NCBI GenBank assembly: GCA_947650285.1
Contig: CANTFL010000275.1
Span: 65,001-129,000, forward strand
Source: Hyaloperonospora brassicae
Lineage: Eukaryota; Oomycota; Peronosporomycetes; Peronosporales; Peronosporaceae
Length of the DNA: 64,000 nt
Direction: 5' to 3'
In this document: positions 49,047 through 60,489 of the stretch, piece by piece
How positions within the stretch are numbered: the first letter of the stretch is position 1
Layout: each line of letters opens with the position of its first letter
Notes under the pieces: generated by a model
Seen by the model: only the letters and a program-made list of their open reading frames with translations
What the model was told of the DNA's origin: nothing
Databases searched by the model: none
Translations under genes and position numbers: made by a program

Positions 49047-50630
49047 AGCAATCCACTGGACAACATATCCCCCCCAAGATTCCATAACTACAATTTACGT
49101 CCCTGCTAGTTGTGCGGAGTCCCGTCAATGGTACTTGGGTGCTCTTCTTTGTATTGATCGCGCGTCAGCCGTGGCGTCTGACATTGAATTGGACTGCGTG
49201 GAAGCTGTGCCAACAACATGAAACTTATCCACGTTTTTGCGGCATTGATCATAAACGTCAAGTGAGTATACACGTAAGTATACTGACCTGGATAAGTATT
49301 TCCTGATGAATTGTTAAGATGCATGTTCGGTATCTTCAACGACGCAAAGCACACGTCAATGGTAAATCAACGCCTCTCATAGTTCTACTGAAGAATCTTC
49401 GTCGTCCGCGTAATTGCGTATGATGGGAATTAGATACGAAACATGGTCAAATCCGTGTAGTCTTGGGCTGTGTCGACTGCCACAAATGCATAATAGCTGA
49501 GTCGGACAAACCTGTTTCGGGGTTGCCGTTTTGGCACATCCATAGCCATATGCATACAGAATAGGAAATTATGTGGTAATCGTGTCTCATGTGGCTTTGG
49601 AAATGTCGCGACATCGCGAAATGCAGCTCGGTATGCTTCCTGTACTTACAATTCGCATAGACACATTGAGGTCTGGTGAATGATTCCTCGTGGACAAGAG
49701 TCGCCCGTTTAGAAAACGTGTTGCACGGTATCATTCATCGTTCAGAGAAGGATTATCGGCAACGGCGCGGCACCGCTCCTACATTTCTCTTGGATCGTCT
49801 GTATGATACCTACCTAGTCTTTTGATGGCGGAGGAGCACAGCAAGCATCTGTTGGTGGATAACACCCAACGCATGTGGAAAAAGTATACAACAAAATAAC
49901 CGAATGCGGGACGTACTGAAGTCAATGCCAACCCGATTAAATGTGATGGCAAATGGTCATTGACCCTTTCGTTCTGCTGACACTTTTACACCCATCTGAA
50001 AAGTGGCATATAGAGAGATGTCACAGCGGCGCATGCCCAAAAATATGTAATGCCATTTTGTATATCGCTGTATTGCAAACTGGACACCCCGGGTGCTAAT
50101 TTACCTCATACGAAATCGTTAACGCTGGTAATTTGATCCGATGGAAGAAGTAGGCCTTTTATACAGTAAAATCATGTATCGACGATTGGTCTTCCAGATA
50201 TTATCGTCCAGATCGCGGGCTATCCTCGTGTCATTTATCGCTCGTGGCGCTCGCTGCTCAATCCGGCTCAATAGCCGGTCCATCACAAGTGCCTGGTTGT
50301 GATGAATCGCTTTAAGTGATTCAGAACGCATATTATGCGTGCGATTTTATACAATTCTAAAGCCACAACTCAATCCAGCGCGGGTTGCGTTCGACAGAGC
50401 ACCATCCGCTTGTACGAAGTAGTACAAACTACCTACACTGATCATATTGTAGGCAGGTACCTAAATCGTCACGTACACTGTACTTGCGGAGGAAGGCTTA
50501 ATCTCGTAACTGGAACACTCAAGGAAGGGGAAAACCCAACCAACCTCTAATGTAATTAGCTCTATCAATGTAAATCTCATTGAATCTTACTTCGCCAACA
50601 TGAAACTGCACACTCTAAACGTATCTACTC
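49047..50630. other. No recognised gene
   Basis: Moderate composition with several overlapping ORFs under 100 codons on both strands (for example 49447-49734 minus, 50119-50331 minus). None shows a family motif or signal peptide that I trust. Confidence 0.4.
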
Positions 50631-50635
50631 GCTCA

Positions 50636-50856
50636 CCACTAAGCGCGCGTCTAGCAGCGATTGGTGGGCTAATTGGTCGATATAATAGGCTATATCAACC
50701 AATGAATGGGGCGGTGCCGAACAACCCCTTTAACGGTAATTTTCCTTCAATATTCCCTTAGTAAAGTAAATACTGGAGATTATTATCGATTGAGGTAATA
50801 TTTGCAATGACCTAAAAGGTCATGTGAATGGAATGTAACAAGCTCACCCCGTTTCA
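50636..50856 (+). repeat. LTR-family 3' end, CCCCGTTTCA
   Basis: CACCACTAAGCGCGCGTCTAGCAGCGATTGGTGGG at the start and AGCTCACCCCGTTTCA at the end are as in the solo LTR 1.6-1.8 kb to the left. The 5' part of the LTR is not recognisable, so this copy is truncated or diverged. Confidence 0.5.
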
Positions 50857-50869
50857 CACGCTGGTCAGA

Positions 50870-51560
50870 TAGGATATAAGCTTTGTGAGGCAATTACCCC
50901 ATCATGGATCTGTAGGCATAGATTATACACATGTAGATTCCGAAGAGGCGGAGAAGCATGATAACATTGCATCACACAATGAGTTTATCCGAGCAACACG
51001 AAGCTATAACACACCGTATTCGCAATGCAATTCTTTCGCGAGAATGAACAACAATTTTCAATGCGACATCAGCGTTGCGAATGAAACGGTAGCGTCGCAG
51101 CACTAGGAGATATGTATTTCCACGTTGCTTAGCCACGTCGTCTGAGGTATCCTGTTGCTGTCAATCGTTTGGTGTAGACGAGTCCATATTTGCTGCTGTG
51201 CACAAAAGTAATCAATCGTTGAAGCATGCGACTTACTTTTGAAGCAGCCGATGACATGGCCTTTGTAGTGCAGGATGTTTAGGCTAAAGCAGCAGCAAAA
51301 GGCTTCACGGTAATCTACTGCAGATGTGTCCGGCGCGAGACGCAAAGCAATAACGAATGTACGACCCGATAGAAAAGCGTGTGCTTTGCCGTAAGACAGT
51401 GCTGGTCGGCTGTCTGGCGAGTGTGTGTGTTGCTGTTCGAGCACGTAGTAATTCGAGAGTCAGCAGAGCTTTCTAATGAATGTGAAAGTGCTTCGAGCGG
51501 AAGCAGCCACGCATACGTGTCTACTACATCGCGTAGTTGCCTACAGCATGTAAACAACGA
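50870..51560. other. No recognised gene
   Basis: Small ORFs only (for example 50885-51106 plus, 51103-51444 minus), none assignable. Confidence 0.4.
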
Positions 51561-51720
51561 GCTTAACATTACCACTGGCCACCACAACACATCGAAAGAG
51601 TCACGAACATGGTAAGACCGACGAATTATGCGAGCTTGGCGACGATTGTATAAAGAAATTGAGTCTTCCAGTGAAAGGCAGGTCTGTCTAACACGAAAGC
51701 TACGTCGATACCTAAAGGCT
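51560..51720. repeat. Conserved 3' flank of the NLP genes
   Basis: Sequence such as CGAAAGAGTCACGAACATGGTAAGACCGACGAATTATGC aligns with the flank behind the NLP at 5752 (and its mirror near 215-300) and with 46440-46490. It always lies downstream of an NLP 3' end in the same relative orientation. It probably represents the ancestral 3' UTR and terminator. Confidence 0.6.
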
Positions 51721-51763
51721 TGTACCAGAAGAGGTACGGAAGAAGCCTGACATGCTCAAAGTA

Positions 51764-52723
51764 TTAAGCAGAAGTAGGTCGTGCCACTGGAGCAAAAGGC
51801 CAAGCACTGTCCAAGGCTTCCGTAAAACGAGAGTCGCTCAGAGGCATTGGCCGTCTACCCCAAACAACACCATTTAGCGCATTGCGGGCATTTACCGACA
51901 GCTGGGTCCACGTGATCAGTGGCTGGAACTCGCCACGGATAGTTGTGAAGCTGAGCATGCGCGTACCATAGACCAATCCGTAGTTGAGTTTTAAACTCGA
52001 CACGTCCATGACGTCGGAAGTGGGTGGGACTAGTTTTGAGTACCCGGAATAGCATTCGTCCCATAACGAGACCGCTTCAAGGGTCTGGTTTGCGACGGCG
52101 GGGTTGTTGAGCCACACGACAACGTGCTCCCAGTCATGACGTTCCTCCTGGCCGTTATCTTTCGGGAAGTACCACGCGTACATGATGGCCCATTTCCCCC
52201 GATGCCAAGTTGAGCGCGCATAGACTTGAGACCCGTGCCCCGATCCTTTGCACATGCCGTCAGCGGGTCCCGTTGGTTTAAGACCAGCACTGGTCTCACC
52301 CCCGTCATTCACAGCAGGATACGAGTGACATCCGTCCGAAACGTGAAGACGGGATTTGAACTTGACACCCGCATGGTCGGAGACCGTCTGTGGATCCGGC
52401 TGATCAAACGCCTTCACGTCTTGGTGGCGTATCGGCCGAGCAATCCACGGTGCCGGTGCTGGGGCCCGTGTCGGGGCCGGTGGTGGGGCCGGTGCTGGGG
52501 CCCGTGTCGGGGCCGGTGGTGGGGCCGGTGCTGGGTCTGGTACTGGGGCCGGTGTTGGGGAAGGGAGGGGAAGTACAGCAGGCGGTTTGAGAGGCGATTC
52601 AAAGGTGTAGGTGGAGTCTTGGTCAGGATAGAGCTGCTCCGCCGAATCCTTGGACGGCGTCTTCTGGGCGAACACCGCAGCCGAAGCGAACAGAGAGCCG
52701 AAGAGGAAGATACCGGTCTTCAT
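51764..52723 (-). CDS. NLP: Nep1-like protein (NLP) with Pro/Ala-rich linker, secreted, intact
   Basis: A 319-residue secreted NLP. The ATG at 52723 begins a clear signal peptide (MKTGIFLFGSLFASAAVFAQ, residues 1-20); the ORF extends 20 codons further upstream without secretion character. Residues 49-92 form a Pro/Ala linker built from a 12-residue unit repeated twice plus partial copies. The NPP1 domain follows, with Cys132 and Cys158 (type 1 pair), YPAVND (135-140), MYAWYFPKD (181-189), a heptapeptide EERHDWE (193-199), FQPLITW (266-272) and WPF (308-310). The second His is present but the first position is Glu. In the family this position binds the metal, so a non-lytic role is possible (inference). 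A 10-bp duplication (GGGGCAACTT twice, plus strand 52751-52770) lies in its 5' leader. Its 3' flank resembles that of the other NLP loci. Confidence 0.95.
   Translation of the reverse strand: MKTGIFLFGSLFASAAVFAQKTPSKDSAEQLYPDQDSTYTFESPLKPPAVLPLPSPTPAPVPDPAPAPPPAPTRAPAPAPPPAPTRAPAPAPWIARPIRHQDVKAFDQPDPQTVSDHAGVKFKSRLHVSDGCHSYPAVNDGGETSAGLKPTGPADGMCKGSGHGSQVYARSTWHRGKWAIMYAWYFPKDNGQEERHDWEHVVVWLNNPAVANQTLEAVSLWDECYSGYSKLVPPTSDVMDVSSLKLNYGLVYGTRMLSFTTIRGEFQPLITWTQLSVNARNALNGVVWGRRPMPLSDSRFTEALDSAWPFAPVARPTSA
52455..52560. repeat. 36-bp coding tandem repeat in the NLP linker
   Basis: The 36-bp unit starting GGTGCTGGGGCC occurs at 52455-52490 and 52491-52526 and is followed by partial, diverged units to about 52560. 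It is built from 12-bp subunits. The period is a multiple of three, so copy-number changes keep the NLP frame. Confidence 0.9.
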
Positions 52724-52772
52724 TGCTGCTTTCGTCGTCGTGTCGTTGATGGGGCAACTTGGGGCAACTTGC

Positions 52773-52790
52773 AGAATGTACAAGTGAGCT
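52773..52790 (-). promoter_or_regulatory. Putative initiator-like motif of the NLP at 51764-52723
   Basis: On the minus strand, GCTCACTTGTACATTCTGC lies about 50-70 nt before the ATG at 52723. It resembles the oomycete Inr (GCTCATTYYNCAWTTT) with one substitution and one extra base. Confidence 0.4.
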
Positions 52791-52899
52791 GCTTAGCCGC
52801 AGAAAACAAAACAGGACGTGACGGAGCGAGGGAGCTCATCGCAGGTGGCCGCCCTCTGCTGCGATATGTACGTCTGCACATCAAAAGAAGAGTAGCGTA

Positions 52900-53860
52900 G
52901 TTCCTACGACCCCACGGAGTGTGCAGTCGCTTTACACATCTCCCTCGACACGTGTAGCAACTTGGTAACCGCACGGGAGGTCAGATGTTCTTCGGTAGCT
53001 CCGCCAGCTCGAGCACGCTCCTTGCATTGCCCGCATAGTGGATCCCGAAACTGGTTTCGCAACAAACTCGACTAGTTCCCTCATAACGTCTGTTTCATAA
53101 CGACGTGCACGAATATGTTTTAGCTCAACAGATACAATTCCTTTATTAGATGCAAGTTCGGGCCTCGATTTTGCTTTTTATCTTCGTTTAGGTATTTTAC
53201 AACGAAGAGAGCGGAGAGTGCGAATAGTGTGAGGCACTGTTGAGCCACGGGCAACGTGGATGCTGGTTCGAGGCCAATCCTTACGTCCTACAACATTAGC
53301 TCACAACTCCTTCAACATTTGCCATTTCCTTACCAAGCTAAAGACGTTGTTGTCTTTCGGTTGATGCCACGTCGAATAGAAGGTCGCCAACTTGGCGACG
53401 AAATCGCGTACCTACCGACGAAGATGGCGAGTGAAGTGGATGCGAATATAAAAAGTGTCTCTGTTGAAGATCTGTTGCGCTACGTTTGAGCCACGTCTAC
53501 TTCTCGCAGCGTGTATTGGTGTGTTACGGTTGTTTAGAGAGGCAACACGGCAGTACTCACTTCCGTCCCGCTTGACTTTACTGTCTCGTGTGTCTGACGA
53601 ATGGATATGTCATGAGGAGAGGGGCATTAGCTCAAAGCGTCACCCCAATCCGTACGTATGAGAGTGACACCACAAGTACCTGACCGCGAGCCGAATCGAT
53701 CCGTGCCCAATCGTCGTTTCCAACGCATATGTGCCTCCTCACATAGGTTGTAGATAACTTGGCCGGCGAGTACCAAACCGCAAATGCGCAGATTCGTTTC
53801 ACGCAGCGAGTCCGTTGTCGTAGCATGAATCAAACCAGTTTATTTACGAAAGGCTGGAAT
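52900..53860. other. No recognised gene
   Basis: Short ORFs only. The plus-strand ORF at 53256-53489 has a GTG start and a protein-like sequence (YQAKDVVVFRLMPRRIEG) but no known motif. It may be a transposon relic. Confidence 0.35.
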
Positions 53861-53869
53861 CAAAATTGC

Positions 53870-55520
53870 GGTTCATTGGTCAGTAGGGTGACTTCCAGCA
53901 TCATCTTGTTGGACAGCACCCGCTAGATGCTCAAGCTCGCTCTGCTGTTCATAAGAGGCTGCGGAGTCGTGCTGCATACCCCGCGTGATGACCGCCTGCG
54001 TAAGATGCTGTAGCTGAATAACTGCAAGCAGCTGATGTCGCACGCAGCTATTTAGAACGTCCCTCACGCAGTTGACAACACCACGTACATGTTTCAGACG
54101 AAAGCGCATGGAGCACTCGAGTGTAGTGCTGACGTAACAGGCGTTAATTTTCGACTCATCGTTACATACGTGTCGCAAACAGCTGCTCTCGTACCGATAA
54201 TGTTCGTAATTGCCGAAGGCCATCAGCGCAGACCTCTCGGACACTCCCCTGGAGTGAGAGTTGAAGCTTCTCGTGAACATCTCCATTGCGCTGTATCCAT
54301 AGAGTAGAGATACAGACGGAGCATAAGATCCACCAAATGCGCTGCCGCTGAACAATATACACCGCCACCGTATCATCAAAGGCGATTTACATCCGCTGCA
54401 TCGTTGTCCGAGATAACAGCGGTGGTTGCCTTGCCATACAGTGCCTAGCATAATGGCTCACGTCATCCGGCCGTACAGCGAGCCCAAGCCACACGAGGTC
54501 AAGACCGCCTGCCAGCAGCTTTGGGCCACTGGACATGTCCAGAAAATAAGCTCGAGCGTCTCCTTGTGACCTCCACATGCGGACAGCCGCCTATAGCTGT
54601 TATTGACGTCCCGACCTGGGAAGAATATATTGAGCTGTTGGGGTACCAGACAATAATAGAACGAAACTTGATACTCCGTGATCGCATTGTGGTGGCCCCA
54701 CAGCTGTTTCGAGGTCTGGTGGAGAGCCGCAGAGTACCAATCGCCCCGGTCCGCGCACGTTTGTAACTTCTGTAGCAGATCTCTCAACGCCGTGCCTGGC
54801 TCCACTTTGGTCTTGCAATACGGCTGGCGCTTAATGTGCTGCAGAACGTGGCTATTCGCGATGTTTGGCGGGGCATCCCACGAAAGCTGTGGATCGAGGG
54901 ATGGGCCTTTATGACAAGGCCAGGAGCTTGTTGAGCGCGCTGGAGGGCGGCTACATGATGCCAATACTCCGGCGAAGCGATTTGAGAGTCGTCGACTGTC
55001 CAATTAATCCCGTTGGACGCTTGGTGCAGCCTGATGCCCCTGGATAGAATAATCGGCGCCGTATCCGCCACCCCACGGACTGCATTAGCCGCTACTAGCA
55101 CTCAAGTGTAAGCTAGTCGTCGGACCGGGGTGGTTCGTAAACCGCCCGTGGGGAAAACCTCAGTATTCTGGATTGAAGCCGAAACAACACGCTCGGTATG
55201 CTTGGGGATACGAAGCATTCCCTAAGTATCATCATGCAACGCTTGACAAGGAAAAGAATACCATCTGGGTGTGAAGCCAACGATTGTAGCTGTTGGCAGG
55301 ACGTCTTCTCAGTTCTTAATAAGAGATTAGTCAAAGACCCCTCGTCGCGGCGGAATCTTGCGAAGATAGGAGGATGTGAGGACAGCGGGAAGCCAATCGG
55401 CTTCGCACACCATCGAGAAGGTATCGCAGACGATCGACGGAAACTTGATTCACAGCTGTTTAAAAGAAACATTCTCTGTAGCCACCAATTACCAGCCGGT
55501 ATTTGCCAGCACTGAGGCAT
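53870..55520 (-). mobile_element. LINE-like retrotransposon remnant (zf-RVT region)
   Basis: The minus-strand ORF at 54458-55003 ends with SACGGHKETLELIFWTCPVAQSCWQAV. This follows the pattern of the zinc-binding region found after reverse transcriptases of LINE elements (CxxC/H, then E-T-L-x-x-I-F-W-x-C-P, then W). Other frames upstream (54784-55101, 55113-55520) and downstream (53873-54451) also look coding-like and probably are parts of the same decayed ORF. The reverse transcriptase active site was not found, so this is only the 3' part. Confidence 0.5.
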
Positions 55521-55529
55521 TCACGACTA

Positions 55530-58500
55530 TCGCACCTTGCGTAGCGGACAACAACACTGCGCCGTTCCCGAGGCAAGACAGCTGCACACTCATGCCGATT
55601 GTGACAGTAGTATCGTTTCTAGCGCTATATTTATGATCGCCGCGTCGCGTTTGCATTTAAATTCTGGCCACGAAATAATCTGGTTTTGTACAGGGAATGT
55701 ACACAGTGTACTAGATAAAAAAGGAAGATAATCAAAGATAGTATCCATAAAAAGATAAAAACAATGATATCAGACAATAAACTATTTTATCTTGGGGAAA
55801 GAGAAAAACGAGGACGTAAGACGTATACTATAAGCCTGACTATTCGTAAGATCCATTCCACATGGAAAAATATCGATCTAGTTTTAGGATTGAGATAGAT
55901 GTATTACTATCCATTTAGTTGTGTGGTCCGCTTTTTTTGTTTTTTCTCGTCGGTGTATGAAACGCTTGAATTATCGGTCTTTTGTCGGCTAAACACACCG
56001 CCTTTACCACATTCGGTGACACATATGACTCTACTTGCCGCGATGAACTCCACAGAAGCAACCAGTCGAGCACAAGCCATCAACACAATGCAGTCGTGGT
56101 CCTACTTGAATCACAAATCCGTGCTGAACTTGTAGGGTGGCTATGCTTTGGGTGACAACACGCGGCAAGAGCTTCGTTGAACAAGGTCGAGGCCAGCTGA
56201 TAATTTGAGGCACCACCATCAGACAAGGTGAATGCTGCAAATTCGTAAAAAGTCTTGCCTGTGTTTCCCCTTCAGTCGACACATACGCGATCGATCCTTC
56301 AAGAGGAGTCTGCTATACATTGAAGGGTCCCTGGGGACGTGTCTTATGACATGACATGCATAGGATCACGGCTCACACTATAGCAGATGCGCACCTGGAC
56401 TCCTCGAATTTCGCATCAGAATGAGTTTCCAACCGTAGCACATCTATCGTTACTACTGATTTGTCACATATAGAGAGTGCGGCAGCGAGCTATGGTCTAC
56501 AGAAGTGACAAAGCAGTAGATGTGTTTGAACCGCTCTTGAGTAAAATGTGTCAGCGCATCTTAGGAGGAATGAAGACTCGTTATAAGGCAAATCATTTGT
56601 TTTCAGGAAATGTAGTCGACTATGCCTGAGAACATGCGTTTATGCTTTTACAGGTGGGTCAAACATGCAGTCTAGAATCTTCAACACCTCGTCGCTCTCA
56701 CTTGAGACATGCGCGACTGCCACTTGATGCTACCGGTGCTTTGGAACTCTCGATCCAAAACAAATGTCGGCTAGTGGTAATTGTGCGAGTTCGGTAAGAC
56801 ACACGACGCACGTATGCGGGTTCAGATTATCAGGCCCTAGAGCCGAAATTGATGCTGTCAAACCTGTCCGAGTATGATGCGGCGTTCGACCCCGTTCGCT
56901 CAACCGTCATCTATGAACGCGGTTGCGCAGTTGTGCATTCCATTTGTCGTATCCGAGAATAACACCTCAACCCGATTCTATTCTGTGCGAAGTTTCGATC
57001 GCAACGCGGGTTCAGTAAAGTGCGCGCCGACACTCCTCGATGTGCCGTCACTCCTCGATGCGTCAGCGAAACTTCTCAGCGCCACCGACATGGTTTACTC
57101 TTCCTTTATGGGTGAGTATAGATGCGAGTATCAGTATGAGCTTTCACGTTCGCACCGCATGCGATCATGTCGTCATCGCAAGAAAACATATTGGGATGAG
57201 CGGTCCTGGATACATTCAAGAGGATAATATGGAAAAGTATTAACCCAATAAAATGAGGCTGAATACAGTATGCCACTTCAGCTCGGCTCCATAGCATACC
57301 TCATTTACCAAATCCGGATGACGAGTGGTCTGTCTTGTCGGGTGCCAAAACTACAATTTGGTCTCCTGTACGGCCTCTAGTCGGTGCGACCATACAGCCC
57401 TGTCCCGCTCCATCTTATCGGTGACAGCTCGTTGATCATATGACAAGAGTGACGCCGTTAGTTCTCACTGCGTCGCTACAACTTCGAACACTTGTCCTGC
57501 ACGACCGTGCGACTAGAGACGAGATCGACATGGCCGGTTATTCACATCATTACCGGGACCACATCAAGATACTGGCCACGACCGCAATTTGCAAAGGGTA
57601 CAGAAAACTTGAAGCAGGCCTGATGGTCGTCTGAAATAAAGCTTTAGTGACGCGTTTAGTCTCATGAGATAGCGGACGCCTCGCATCAGCCTGACATTGC
57701 CTAAAACCGGCTCACTGCCGTACCGTTAGCCACGGGAATATGTCCACGAAAATCTCCCACAACATGGCACGTTCACGGAACGACTAATGCAAAACACTGA
57801 GCATTGTGCGCTCTTAACAGGCCCATATCTTGCGTAAAGACAATAGAACGAGCTTTGTAGTGGTGCTTCGATACCTGAGTACAACAGACTAACAACAAAG
57901 TTGAGTACATTGCGATCCGCCTGGACCACCTATCTCGTCATTGGGCACTATAGCTTTTTATGTCCAAGCTTGGCTCCTATATTTGCCTCACTGTAGAAGC
58001 GATCAAGGTTGCCGATGGGAGTTGATCGTATCGAAGATGGTAGTGCAGTACCTGCTGTAAAAAAGTCGTGAGAAGTTCGTTGTCGGTCCTCTTCTATATT
58101 ACCCGCTTCATAGTATCGACGTTGACGGCAAGGACGGCATTGACCACTCAATCGTGACGATATAGCTCCTCGTCTTTTCACAAATACGTGTATTGCATAA
58201 ATGCCAATGGTGTCAGGCTTGCAGGATGTCCTTCACAATCTACCGGCCCACAACTCGTCATGTTCATTTTTGCACATGAATTTGAGCTTCCAACGGTTTA
58301 GAATACTTCAACAAGTTCAATCTGTTGTGATCAACATTTTTCTTGACCATGATTGTGCGTCTTCAGGACTCTATGGATTTTTTCTTGCTTCGATGCATGC
58401 CCTAGCCATGTGCGTAAATACATGATCCCCTGTCGGCTATTGCCGACTACGTCAGGACGAACACGATTTGTTTTCCACTTTGGCAAGGCATTTTGCACCT

Positions 58501-60140
58501 TCTCACTCAACGAGCATGGGTTTCTGCTGCACCAGATCGACTATGCAAGAATTTACAAAGCAACGTTGTTGAAGGATCCCTTGATCATCAGATGAGCTCA
58601 GATATTGTCGACGTCGGACAATACGACCTCTGCCGACGATGATGATATTGTAAACACGATGGAGTTTCCAGATGGTGTGATACGTTATCCGTTTGCCTTA
58701 TGGATGCTATTCTCACTGATGCACGTTGTATCCATTGGTCTCGACTTATTCAAAGCGTCGACACTCACTTATAAACGAAGTGGCACGCCACCAATCGAGC
58801 GTCGGGATTATTTTCACATGTTTTCAAGCTCGATACGCTTCCTCGAACGTCACATCCACACACTACAGTCATTTCTTGACGCTTGTCGCAGACTATGCAC
58901 AGTAGCTTGCGATATCCTTTGACTCTCTGTCGATGAAATGCATCAACCGAAATAGGTGTGTCTTTACGAACTAATACGACCAGTCATCATAAATGCCTTG
59001 CTCGGAGAAGCGTAAGAGGGTCATGAAGACCAAGAAGCCGGTATACGATTTCGAATCTACAGGCTCAGAGGTAGCAATGTAGTTTCGGAACAACAAAGAC
59101 TTTTCAACGATCAATGCATCCCGAACAATGACAAGAACGAAGCCTTGTAACGGTATGGCCCCGTTGCAGTTTGACGTATACATGAATGCCGATTCGAATG
59201 TATTCTTTCGAATTACATATTGACCAGTTTTTTTGCCACGGAAAGTATTCGGCTATAGATCGACAGCGCACTACTCATTGACTGTTATGGGCCATGATCC
59301 GAGCCAGCAACAACAATACAATCGAAGCTGCATACGCGCAAGAAGTCAACATGCTTATGCGTAGTTTGATGTACGTACAGCCAGTGATAAAATACATCAT
59401 CGAAATGTAAGCTGATTGATTACATGCCCTCTTTTTCCATCGTAATCGAACTTGCCTAGCTCAGTTGACTGCGCCCTGAACACGTTAGTCTGCCTGTGAG
59501 AGATTGGGGCAACTGATCTACACCGTACTCATTGTTGGTGATTTAGACAGTTGTCATTACAAAGCGAGAGGTGCCTCGTTACATGTTGCACTTTTGGTAA
59601 ATTGGAAGAGTTGGAGATGATGCCGATCTCGCACGGGTCCTTGGTCAACAATAAGACTAGCCGGCGATGTATCAGCACGCATGACATGCTGAGCATGAAA
59701 CTTCAATCGTCGATACGATGTGTAGCGGAGAGTGCTGCCTGTATCGGAAAAGAGATTCCATGTTGCGCCATATGTTGGACATGCTCTACCGTATTTCGAT
59801 GTGTCGACCCCCAATCAATCTTCAGCTCGTGTATGGTCTTGGTTCGATCAATTTCATGAGATCACCTGTAAGTTCACGGATGCAACGGGGTTTCTACTTG
59901 GCTGTATCGTCATAAAATACTCTGCTATATAGTTTATACACTTACAGCGGTGTGGGATGATCTGAGACACCGTTAGTGCATCATAAACGCCGTTGTCTGT
60001 CAATGTCCATTACGGCTGACTTGTGATGGCAACCACGCATAGGTTCGAGCAAATTGTATTAGGCACAATGCAACTGATACCACACTTAGGTACGTGTAAA
60101 CTAAGGCATCATCACGCATCTTACTCAGGCTTCTGACTTT
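55530..60140. other. Unassigned block with many short ORFs
   Basis: About 4.6 kb of moderate GC. Several frames look like fragments of former genes (for example 58201-58425, 58353-58595 and 58605-58922 plus; 58971-59183 minus; 59551-59859 plus). They change frame every 100-300 bp and I cannot place them in a family. A decayed larger gene is plausible. No repeat or RNA gene was recognised. Confidence 0.35.
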
Positions 60141-60148
60141 CACATGCC

Positions 60149-60481
60149 ATGCTTGATAACAATAACAGGCTGTTAAACCGGCGAATATCAGCGGAAGTCA
60201 TTTTTAAGGCAGAGGGAGATTTTACATACAAATTGATCAACACAAAAATAACATGGGACGCAAAGACAGACAAATTTGTATTCTATAAAGTTATTGTCAC
60301 AATCGAATTGCTCAAATGTGTAATTTTCTCTGCCATCGAATCGAAACATGCAAATCAAGTTTCTACATGTCATCTATGTAATATATGTAGGTTTTATCCC
60401 ATTTCGGTTGATAAAGTCCCAGGACATTGGCTCGGAACACCTTTTACACTACAATACCCGAATTTACACATTTGCATTTGA
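60149..60481 (+). CDS. Hypothetical small protein, doubtful
   Basis: A 110-codon ORF with ATG start and protein-like middle (AEVIFKAEGDFTYKLINTKI, then KHANQVSTCHLCNICRF). There is no signal peptide, no known domain and no obvious initiator motif. The Cys pair CHLCNIC could bind a metal, but this is weak. It may be a remnant or a chance ORF. Confidence 0.2.
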   Translation: MLDNNNRLLNRRISAEVIFKAEGDFTYKLINTKITWDAKTDKFVFYKVIVTIELLKCVIFSAIESKHANQVSTCHLCNICRFYPISVDKVPGHWLGTPFTLQYPNLHICI

Positions 60482-60489
60482 CTGAAAGA

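Noticed and set aside
52226..52900. 224-codon plus-strand ORF rich in Gly, Arg and Trp
   Set aside because: It is antisense to the NLP; the repeats come from the Pro/Ala linker codons read backwards.
57440..59900. Decayed P-type ATPase
   Set aside because: A few short strings looked suggestive, but no DKTGT-type or other diagnostic motif was found in any frame.
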